A stretch of DNA of 64,000 nucleotides from Undibacterium_A arcticum. Its GTDB lineage: Bacteria > Pseudomonadota > Gammaproteobacteria > Burkholderiales > Burkholderiaceae_D. The notes under the pieces are model-generated. The model was given only the letters and a program-made list of their open reading frames with translations, searched no databases and was not told the origin of the DNA. Position 1 is the first letter of the stretch; every line of letters starts with the position of its first letter. Location of the stretch: the NCBI RefSeq assembly GCF_042660705.1, contig NZ_JBHSUQ010000001.1. One strand, 5' to 3'. A program made the translations under genes and the position numbers. Positions 56,122 to 62,896 of this stretch are shown piece by piece.

Positions 56122-56185
56122 AATTAACTTGCTAGGCCAGAGGCGCGCGCCGATCGGGCGCGTCCGCTGCGGCGCCAGGCCGGGC
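56122..56185 (-). repeat. Degenerate attC-like site after the ion-channel gene
   Basis: On the complement, GCCCGGC leads into GCAGCGGACGCGCC...GGCGCGCGCC and ends with GTTAATT, a weak match to GTTRRRY, 64 bp in all. It directly adjoins the broken end of intI copy 1. Confidence 0.4.
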
Positions 56186-56201
56186 CACCGCTCCCATCTC
56201 C

Positions 56202-56630
56202 CTAGCCGTCATCGCTCCAGAAGCGCTCCATCGCGATGTAGATATATGAGGCAGACCATCCAATCAACAGGAGACCGTTGAGACCCTCCATGCCAGCGAG
56301 TAATCGCAACTCTCCTTTGGGAACGATGTCCCCGTATCCGATGGACGTGTACGTTTCCCCCAAAAAGTACATGCAGAGTGTCAGCGACGAGGAGCTGGCT
56401 TGGCCCAGCGGACCGGCGTCGAAGTATAGGACGAGCACGTAGAACGCAACGGCATACAGAAATATTTCCGCGACATGGGCGAAGAACGCCGCAAAGATGA
56501 CAACAATGAGTTTTGCCCGTGCGGCCATATTGAGTGTCGGGAGGCCGACAGCCAACATGCGCAGAACTTCGTAGTGAATGAGCGTTGTGAGCACGAGGAG
56601 CACAACGCCGAAGGTGCCAACTAATGCCAT
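56202..56630 (-). CDS. Two-helix potassium-channel-like protein, cassette gene
   Basis: A 142-residue membrane protein. Hydrophobic segments at about 5-25, 40-65 and 115-138 surround a pore loop with the selectivity filter TSIGYGDI. This is an ion-channel (Ion_trans_2) domain without a regulatory RCK domain. Four subunits would form a K+ pore; physiology unknown. GGAGG lies 6 bp before ATG 56630. It starts 28 bp after the stop of the split hydrolase gene, so both probably sit in one cassette. Confidence 0.85.
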   Translation of the reverse strand: MALVGTFGVVLLVLTTLIHYEVLRMLAVGLPTLNMAARAKLIVVIFAAFFAHVAEIFLYAVAFYVLVLYFDAGPLGQASSSSLTLCMYFLGETYTSIGYGDIVPKGELRLLAGMEGLNGLLLIGWSASYIYIAMERFWSDDG

Positions 56631-56658
56631 CGTTTCCTCCCTGGAGGCTTCCCCGTCC

Positions 56659-57020
56659 TTAGCCGACGGATGCAATGAACTGGCCGAACCAGACCAGCCC
56701 GTGCGGCCAAAGATCGAGCTTGGCCGCCGATCCGATATGGCCAAGGGCTCCGACGTCGATGAGGCGCGAGCCCCAAGCGGAGGCGAAGGCTTCGGCGCGC
56801 TCAAAAGCTACGCGCTCATCGTTGCGGCTGGCGAGAACGACGGATGGAAATGGGAGCCGCTGCATGATGATGGGGTCGAACCCGCGCATGGGATTCCCCG
56901 GCGTTCCGGCGAAGCGGTCGACGTCTGACGTCGCAACCAAGAGGGCCCCCGCCACCGCCTTGGTGTCCGCCTCCTGCGACCAGCGCGTGGCCAGCGCCGT
57001 TCCAAGACTGTGCGCAACTA
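56659..57020 (-). pseudogene. RBBP9/YdeN-like serine hydrolase, 3' part (split by IS630)
   Basis: C-terminal two-thirds of a small alpha/beta-hydrolase. It begins VAHSLGTALATRW, which holds the nucleophile elbow (HSLG), continues through LVATSDVDRF, FPSVVLASRNDERV (Asp) and VGALGHIGS (His), and ends FGQFIASVG. It continues directly from VLLV at 58187 once the IS is removed and one TA is dropped, giving a normal 186-residue protein. The IS separates the start codon from the catalytic Ser, so the gene is inactive. Confidence 0.88.
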
Positions 57021-58184
57021 GTGTAGTGTTGCATTCTTGATGCTTCGTATTGAAATTCCGCACTTGAAAGGCTATTCTTTCGTATCTGATAGGAGAGTGC
57101 CAGTGCGAATTGCGACCGAGATTGTGCTTACGACGGAAGAGCATGCGGAACTTGCGGCGTTGATTCGCTCCGGTCTCACCAGTGTGAGGCTGGCGCTGCG
57201 TGCGCGCATTGTGCTGCTGGCGGCCGAGGGCATACAAAACAAGGACATTGCTGTGGAACTTGGCGTGGACCGTGGGCAAGTCAGGCGATGGCGCGAACGC
57301 TACGCGCAATTGCGCCTGTCGGGCATTGAGCGAGATCTGCCGCGCGGAGCGCCTGCCGTGAAAGTTGATGTTGCCCGCTTGGTTACGATGACGACAGAGA
57401 GCACACCCGAAACTGCGACGCATTGGAGCACTCGCAAGATGGCAGCCGAACTTGGTGTCAGTGCCGCCAGCGTCTCTCGGCATTGGCGAGCCAAGGGTTT
57501 AAAGCCGCATCTTGTGCGCGGCTTCAAAGTTTCGCGCGATCCGAAATTTGTCGAGAAGCTCGAAGATGTAGTGGGGCTGTATTTGTCGCCTCCTGAGCAT
57601 GCGATCGTATTGTGCTGCGACGAGAAAAGCCAAGTGCAGGCACTTGATCGCACGCAGCCGGGCTTGCCGCTGAAGAAGGGACGCGCAGCGACCATGACGC
57701 ACGACTATAAACGCAATGGCACGACCACCCTGTTCGCCGCGCTGAACGTGCTCGATGGTCAAGTCATCGCCCAATGTCAGCAACGCCATCGTCACGAGGA
57801 ATGGCTACGTTTCCTCCGCAAGATCGACCGAGAGACGCCGAAGGGAAAGACGCTGCACCTTATATGCGACAACTACGCCACGCACAAGCATCCCAACGTG
57901 CAAGCATGGCTCAAAAACATCCGCGCTTCAACATGCATTTCACGCCGACATCGGCATCATGGTTGAACATGGTGGAGCGGTTCTTCCGAGATATTTCGGA
58001 GAATCGCCTCCGACGCGGGGTGTTCACCAGTGTGCCGGAATTGACCGCAGCGATTGAGCAATACGTCGCTCATCACAACGCCAATCCGAAGCCGTTCATC
58101 TGGACTGCAACGGCCCGCGACATCCTACAAAAAGTGATTCGCGCAAACAGCCGGTTAAGCGGCAAACAGAATGCAACACTACAC
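57021..58184 (+). mobile_element. IS630-family insertion sequence
   Basis: 1164 bp bounded by perfect 16-bp inverted ends (GTGTAGTGTTGCATTC) with TA on both sides (57019-57020, 58185-58186), the target duplication of the IS630 group. It carries one transposase gene. It sits inside the RBBP9-like cassette gene in opposite orientation. Confidence 0.93.
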
Positions 58185-58187
58185 TAG
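57103..58187 (+). CDS. IS630-family transposase (frameshifted)
   Basis: DDE transposase of about 360 residues. An N-terminal helix-turn-helix (GIQNKDIAVELGVDRGQVRRWRE) is followed by catalytic Asp in VLCCDEKSQ, second Asp in LICDNYATHKH and Glu in WLNMVERFF. The frame breaks in an A-run near 57914: one frame reads WLKNIRAST, the other KHPRFNMHFTPT. One extra A, or a programmed shift at the A-run, would join them. GTG 57103 has AGGAG 7 bp upstream. The stop TAG is formed by the last bases of the IS plus the target TA. Confidence 0.88.
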
Positions 58188-58385
58188 CAGAACTGGCCGC
58201 TCGCATCGATTGACTGCCTCGGTCAGCCGACGGGACCAATCAGCATAGATGGGGACTTCCCAATCGTCCTGCTCAACGCGGCGCATGTTCGAGAACGCCG
58301 CTTCCCAGTGTGTCTGCCAATGATCGGGTCCGGAATTGTGCCCGCCCGGGAGGATCAGAATGTCGAAGTCGTTGAGATCGCGCAT
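58187..58385 (-). pseudogene. RBBP9/YdeN-like serine hydrolase, 5' part (split by IS630)
   Basis: MRDLNDFDILILPGGHNSGPDHWQTHWE and CERPVLLV are the N-terminus of the RBBP9 family. AAAGGAAA lies before ATG 58385. The frame runs into the IS630 end and stops within a codon. The other part is at 56659-57020. An attC core (GTTGGGC) lies about 105 bp upstream, so the gene is a cassette insert. Confidence 0.88.
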
Positions 58386-58489
58386 TTTGATTTCCTTTCG
58401 CTGAGATCGGGAAGGTTCGGACAAAGGACGCGGCGGCATTGGCTTTGCACTGTTGCAGATGCGGCTTCGGCCAAGGACCATATCACGAC

Positions 58490-58546
58490 GCCCAACGTCG
58501 AAGTTCAGCGGACGGATGCAATTGGCGCGAAAACGCTCCGTTCGGC
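58490..58546 (-). repeat. attC-like site of the AlbA_2 cassette
   Basis: On the complement, 57 bp from GCCGAAC to GTTGGGC (58490-58496, a full GTTRRRY). The right half CCGTCCGCTGAACTTCGAC is close to the usual attC L'-R' side. The left core has one mismatch. Confidence 0.55.
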
Positions 58547-58566
58547 GTAAAGACAGTGTGGCCCTG

Positions 58567-59752
58567 TCACCGACTCTGCGCATTACCCACCCACATTCCG
58601 TCGGCGGAAAATGTCTGCGCAGAAACGTGCCCTGCTGTATTCCAGAGCGCATCAAATGCAGGTTTTACCGCTCGATGGTAGTCGGCGATTTCACCGTATT
58701 CATTGATAATACATTCAGGTAAGAACACGACGTCCCGTTCTATGACCGGTTCTGGCTCATTAAAAATCTTTTTCCCCACTTTGTAGGCTGCGTCCTTCAC
58801 CCCTTCCAAAGTAAACAATATGACTAGGGGCGGCGGGACGCCAAGGTCGCGTAGTCCATTAACGTAATCAGGTAACCGGTCGAATATTTGTTTCTCCAAC
58901 GAACCAGACGGGATATATTTCTTTCCTTGGTGTGTTGCGACAATGGACGCCTTGGCCGCTTCAAGGGCGCCGCTGCGAAAAATTTGTGTGTAACCAAAGT
59001 TATGCTCGCCGCCTCTCTCATTCACGAAGCCATCGAGGTTGTATCGGGGCGACATGCCCGTGTCGCCGATCGGACGAAACTTCTGCTGTAGTTCAAAGAC
59101 CTTTGCAAGATCGACCTGCCAAGATGATGTGACAGCGGCCAACGGAACGATATGGAGAATCATCCGCCCATCGCCCATTAATGGCCGAAGTCCTTGACCA
59201 CTAGTAATTTCACGTAGTCTTTCATCGCGGAACTGCTGTACGCGGTGTGACGCATCGGCTCCAATTGTGAATAAAGTTCTTAGCTCGTCCACGCTCGCCT
59301 CGTGTGTTCCGCCAGAGTTACGAATCCAAAATCGGTTTGAATTTTGTGCGCTCACTCGATGAGGCGGATGCCAGCTTCGTGGGATACGGAGCCAAACAGT
59401 AAGCGCCACTGGAGAGTGGCACTGCCCGGATACGGAGACCTTGAATTCGCGGTTCAAGTCCTGCTCGGGCAAGTTGCTCAAGTCGGAGGACAACATCGTC
59501 CGGATTGACATTCGCTACGCCGGGAATACTGGTTGCGAGTCCGTTTTGCTCCTCCATCCCAACAATAAGATGTCCACCAAAGGCATTGGCAAACCCCGAA
59601 ATGTCTTTCAGAACCTCACGCTTGTCCGCGTCAGAATTACCATAGAGATCGCGCTTGTAGTCGATGCGCAGTCCTTCCGGGACTTGACCAACGATGAGTT
59701 CCGCCAAGTCATTTTCTGAAAGATTGTCGAAATCGAGTCGATCAATGGGCAA
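58567..59752 (-). CDS. AlbA_2 (Schlafen AAA_4-like) domain protein (frameshifted), first cassette of module 2
   Basis: Protein of about 395 residues. The N-terminal domain has LSENDLAELIVG, RIDYKRDLYG and KREVLKDISGFANAFGGHLIVGME, the AlbA_2 pattern of putative DNA-binding ATP-site domains. A long unrecognised C-terminal region follows (WIRNSGGTHEASVDELRTLF, VKPAFDALWNTAG). The frame breaks near 59400: SSGAYCLAPY against VWLRIPRSWHPP. Dropping one T gives SGAYVWLRIPRSW; this is not in a long run, so it may be real damage. TTG 59752 has GGGAG upstream and lies just inside the attI core. Some relatives sit in phage-defence loci; that role is not shown here. Confidence 0.75.
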
Positions 59753-59784
59753 CGCAATTCTCCCGAACAATGTGCTTGGCGGAC

Positions 59785-59960
59785 GCCGACTTGATTTGCA
59801 CAGACAGCAACTGTCTATGTAACCTGGCCCCAAGCCCTCTAACCTGGCCGACCAAATCAATACAGACCCTTGTCGCGCGGTTGTTTTGATAATTTACAGT
59901 ATAAAAACACCGTGCCAAATAAAAATGAACAGCACCACACGTTTTAATTTATATCCCATG
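59785..59960. promoter_or_regulatory. Integron attI / integrase promoter module, copy 2
   Basis: Diverged copy of 55871-56038. Shared blocks include AACCTGGCCCCAAGCC, TCTAACCTGGCCGACCAA and a TATAAAAA run. The core here is GCCGAC rather than GCCTAAC, and the LexA-like palindrome is eroded (ACAGTATAAAAACACCGTG). The neighbouring AlbA_2 cassette reads left and the intI fragment reads right. Confidence 0.65.
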
Positions 59961-60190
59961 ATGCAGAAAAGATAAGACCGCCCAAGCGATTGGATCGGCT
60001 AATGGCTGTATCCGCGATAAGCATTGCAGCCTGCGTACCGAAGAAGCGTATGTATATTGGGTGCGATGGTTCATCCGCTTTCACGGCTTGCGGCATCTGA
60101 TCGAGATGGGTGCGACGGAAGTGCAGGCATTCTTATCTGGCGAATGAGCGCGGCATTTCGGTCTCGATGCACAAACAGGCGCTATGCGCA
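59961..60190 (+). pseudogene. intI: Truncated integron integrase intI, copy 2 (5' fragment)
   Basis: After small frame corrections it reads MQKKIRPPKRLDRLM, then IRDKHCSLRTEEAYVYWVRW, FIRFHGLRHLIEMGATEVQA and, after a 5-base loss near 60138, ANERGISVSMHKQALCA. This is collinear with the first 75 or so residues of IntI-type tyrosine recombinases. The catalytic C-terminal domain is missing; similarity ends near 60190, where the VOC cassette begins. It is clearly a pseudogene. Confidence 0.8.
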
Positions 60191-60196
60191 TGTTTG

Positions 60197-60838
60197 TTAC
60201 GGGGCTGACAGTGTGCGATGACCCTGGGGCGTTTGAATGTGCGCAACCAGGTACGGCTCGGCGCCTGAAGGCAACTGGTGAAGACGTATCGGCGAAGAAA
60301 GATCGATAGCCGCCAGAACAGTTTGCACACGCGACGGCTCTGGGTGAAAGATTTCTAGCTCAACCAAGGAGCAGCCTACGTTCTTGAGCGTGCGAGCGGG
60401 GTGAGGCTTAACCTGCCACTCAATCAGCGCAGGTGCTGCTCCGCCCAGCGGCAGGCTGCCATCCGAGGGGACGGTGATTAGCCAGGACAAGGAGCCGCGC
60501 TCCATTGGCTCGATGCTGCCGACTACGGATGCACATAAGCTACTTGAAGAGCGAATGTCATCAGTGCGAACGACCCACGCTGCAAGACGAGGCGGTGAAT
60601 CAGGGGTGAGCCGATCGAGTGCGAACCATCGTGGGCGCGCAGGCCTCGGCGCGGAAGGGTCCGGAGCGATGACTTCCAAGTAGGTGGCGTCGCCGAGGCG
60701 AAGCAAGAGGTTGTGCGTCGCCATGCGAGCGTGTGCACCACCTTGCTGCAGTTCCACGCCAAGTGCGTTGCTCACGAAGGCGGCACCGATGGCGAGGTTC
60801 GGAGCGACAACGACTATGTGATCGATGACAGTGCCCAC
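60197..60838 (-). CDS. VOC/glyoxalase-like protein, cassette gene
   Basis: A 213-residue protein starting VIDHIVVVAPNLAIGAAFVSNALGVELQQGG, a glyoxalase_3-type N-terminus with the His ligand. It continues LLLRLGDATYLEVIAPDP and WFALDRLTPDSPPRLAAWVVRTDDI. A second half has GCSLVELEIFHPEPSRV. GTG 60838 is chosen to match the family start; the frame extends upstream into the DinB gene without meaning. Its stop (CGTAAC) falls at the junction with intI copy 2, so its own attC is probably lost. Confidence 0.82.
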   Translation of the reverse strand: MGTVIDHIVVVAPNLAIGAAFVSNALGVELQQGGAHARMATHNLLLRLGDATYLEVIAPDPSAPRPARPRWFALDRLTPDSPPRLAAWVVRTDDIRSSSSLCASVVGSIEPMERGSLSWLITVPSDGSLPLGGAAPALIEWQVKPHPARTLKNVGCSLVELEIFHPEPSRVQTVLAAIDLSSPIRLHQLPSGAEPYLVAHIQTPQGHRTLSAP

Positions 60839-60878
60839 GTTGTTGTTGCCCCCCGAACGCCCGGTTGAATTGTTAGGC
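60839..60878 (-). repeat. Truncated attC-like core after the DinB-fold gene
   Basis: On the complement, GCCTAACAATTCAACCGGGCG is a textbook attC left side; TAA is the stop of the DinB-fold gene. Only about 40 bp separate it from the next start codon, so the right half appears deleted or degenerate. Confidence 0.55.
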
Positions 60879-61379
60879 TCGCACTTGCACACGAGAGGCT
60901 TCGATCTTGCCAAGCAGCCACTGGAGACCCGCCAGGTGCTGCTGATCATGGCTGCACAGGTAGTGCACCAAGCTGCCCAGCGACAAAGGACCGTAACCTT
61001 CAAACACGGCAGTGCGCATGAACTGCTCAGGACTCAATCCTGAGATGAGCTGGACCGTCTTGGCGCGGGCAACGCGAAAAGCAGCGAAAGCCTCGGATGC
61101 GTTCGACGTTGCATAGGAACGCGCTTCGGCAAGCGCCTCACTGTCGATGGAGACGAGCGTTGGATTGATCTCATGCAGCGTGCGCTGGAAGCGCACGTGA
61201 TACCCATCGACCTCGATGTCGCGCACATGGCAGACCTGCTCAATCGCAGTGAACGGCTCGCTCGGCACGCCCTCCCAGGAGGGCGGCGCCCAATGCTTGA
61301 ACTCTGCGGGAATGGCGGCATAGTGCTCTTCCAGTTGTCGGGGGAAGCCTGCGAGTGTGCTTAGGGTAATGTCGTTCAT
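60873..61379 (-). CDS. DinB-fold (DfsB-like) protein, cassette gene
   Basis: A 168-residue four-helix protein of the DinB/YfiT metal-binding superfamily (not DNA polymerase IV). Potential metal ligands are His in VCHVRDIEVDGYH and the late pair in CSHDQQHLAGLQWLLGKIE. Relatives act as thiol-dependent transferases; activity here is unknown. The stop codon overlaps the attC core GCCTAAC. It starts at ATG 61379 without a strong ribosome site. Confidence 0.87.
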   Translation of the reverse strand: MNDITLSTLAGFPRQLEEHYAAIPAEFKHWAPPSWEGVPSEPFTAIEQVCHVRDIEVDGYHVRFQRTLHEINPTLVSIDSEALAEARSYATSNASEAFAAFRVARAKTVQLISGLSPEQFMRTAVFEGYGPLSLGSLVHYLCSHDQQHLAGLQWLLGKIEASRVQVRA

Positions 61380-61452
61380 TATGTGTCTAGTGGTGTGTGA
61401 GCTTTTGCTCTGCCCGATTGGAGATCAGATAACGCTCGTTCTCTGCGATCAC

Positions 61453-61525
61453 GCCCGACGTTTGAGAGCGGTCGCCGAAAGCCGCAGGCCTTTGGAAATC
61501 CCCTCGTACGATGGTATGGTTACGC
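61453..61525 (-). repeat. attC-like site of the LysE cassette
   Basis: On the complement, GCGTAAC (61519-61525) to GTCGGGC (61453-61459), 73 bp, with CCGCTCTCAAAC before the right core, close to the usual L' box. Both cores deviate by one base from the consensus. Confidence 0.5.
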
Positions 61526-61526
61526 G

Positions 61527-62138
61527 TCACTGCCTGGCAGTGGCAAGCGCTGCACCAAAGAGCGCAAACGTAGTTCCAGCAGCCCGATTGACAGTGCGCC
61601 CGCCGCGCTTGGACGTAAGCCAAGCTTTTGCACGCTTGGCAAACAGCGCGTAGAGGCAGTGAATGACGACGACCAGAGCGCTGTATGTGAATACCAAGGT
61701 GGCGAACTGAAGCGAGTAGCTCTTCCCTGGGTCGATGAACTGTGGAAACACGGACAGAAAGAAGAAGATCGCCTTCGGGTTCGTGAGTTGCAACGAGAGC
61801 CCTTCCAGGAACCGCTTGCCGAGACTCGCTTCGTGCGCGGATTGCTCCGCTAACTGGAAGGCGGGAGAACGCCAAAGCCGAATGCCAAGGTAGACGAGGT
61901 AGCCCGCGCCGATGAATTTGAGGATGGTGAAAGCCAGTGCCGATGCGGCAAGTAGTACACCAAGACTGGTTGCCGAGACTGCGGCAACCACCAGGGCGCC
62001 AAAGGCGATACCAAGAATTCCACCAAAGGTGCCACGCATGCCATAACGCAAGGCGTTCGTCAGCGTCATTACGACGCCCGGGCCGGGACTGAACACCGTC
62101 GCGGTAGCCATCAACAGAAAGAGCGAATAGAGCTTCAC
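61527..62138 (-). CDS. LysE/RhtB-family amino-acid exporter, cassette gene
   Basis: A 203-residue inner-membrane transporter with about six helices. The signature SPGPGVVMTLTNALRYGMRGTFGGILGIAFG is that of the LysE/RhtB family, followed by LQLTNPKAIFFFLSVFPQFI. It probably exports an amino acid or homoserine-lactone-like solute; substrate unknown. GTG 62138 has AAGGAG 6 bp upstream, which decides the start over longer frames. attC-like sites lie on both sides. Confidence 0.92.
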   Translation of the reverse strand: MKLYSLFLLMATATVFSPGPGVVMTLTNALRYGMRGTFGGILGIAFGALVVAAVSATSLGVLLAASALAFTILKFIGAGYLVYLGIRLWRSPAFQLAEQSAHEASLGKRFLEGLSLQLTNPKAIFFFLSVFPQFIDPGKSYSLQFATLVFTYSALVVVIHCLYALFAKRAKAWLTSKRGGRTVNRAAGTTFALFGAALATARQ

Positions 62139-62153
62139 GGGTGACTCCTTGAC

Positions 62154-62222
62154 GCAAAACGTTGAAGGTAAGCGGATGACAAAGCACTCCTTTTGAATCG
62201 TCCGCTTGACTGCCGGGTTATG
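62154..62222 (-). repeat. attC-like site upstream of the LysE cassette
   Basis: 69 bp on the complement from CATAACC, with TCAAGCGGACG on the left and ATCCGCTTACCTT on the right as matching L boxes, ending GTTTTGC. The L-box pair is good, while the right core is weak. A GTTAAAC core (62234-62240) lies only about 12 bp further, so a very small or empty cassette may sit between. Confidence 0.55.
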
Positions 62223-62320
62223 TATTCGGACATGATGTTTAACGCACGACACAACCGGCGCCGGAGCTCCAGCGGAGGAAACTAAAAAAGCGCAACACTT
62301 TGGGAATCCATATACGAAGG

Positions 62321-62896
62321 CTAGTGCTCATCTTTTCTGATGGGAACTGCAAGAATTATATAGAGCACCGCAATGCTCGCCAGAAGATGTTTGATGGTGT
62401 GTCCGCTAAGGACACCGATTGACTCTAACACTTGCCGATCAAAGTACTCGAATATTTTGGCGACGAAATAAAATACCAAGGCGGATACCAAGCGTGCGCT
62501 ATTCAGGTAGTTGCAATGAAATAGCAGGAGGATTGCTGGTATCAAAACTATCGGCAGGAACTGTGCAAGTGCATACGGTCTGAGATCGCCGGACCCTCGG
62601 GCTTCAGTCCAGTACCAATATGCTGCTGAGCCAATACCTATAGCCAAGAGTGGCCATAAGGTTCGTGATCTGGAACTGAGTATTACTCGCTCATCAAGCG
62701 GCAGTGAGAGCAGCGCCATAAAAGCGACAGTCATTGGCAACCTATCCCATATTAGCGAGGGAGTGGATGGCGCGTAGTGATAATAAGCGGAGCCGATGCT
62801 AATGAGCAGAACTCCTATGCAGAGCGTCGTGTATGCGCAACTGCTTTTACGTGCAGTTAGATGACGACGACGCCATAAGCCATATAGGCCAACTCA
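62321..62896 (-). pseudogene. Ceramidase-like membrane protein, 5'-truncated by IS4 element
   Basis: The frame has no start of its own. From the IS junction it reads GLYGLWRRRHLTARK, then ISIGSAYYHYAPSTPSLIWDRLPMTVAFMALL, which is the alkaline-ceramidase-family motif with His and the Asp of WDRLPM, and EYFDRQVLESIGVLSGHTIKHLLAS near the C-terminus with another His. About 191 codons and several membrane helices remain; the first part is missing. The stop at 62321 is intact. It was probably the next cassette of the array. Confidence 0.78.

Noticed and set aside
60873..61379. DNA polymerase IV from the family name DinB
   Set aside because: The protein is of the DinB/YfiT four-helix fold. The true DNA polymerase IV gene is at 43,116-44,219.
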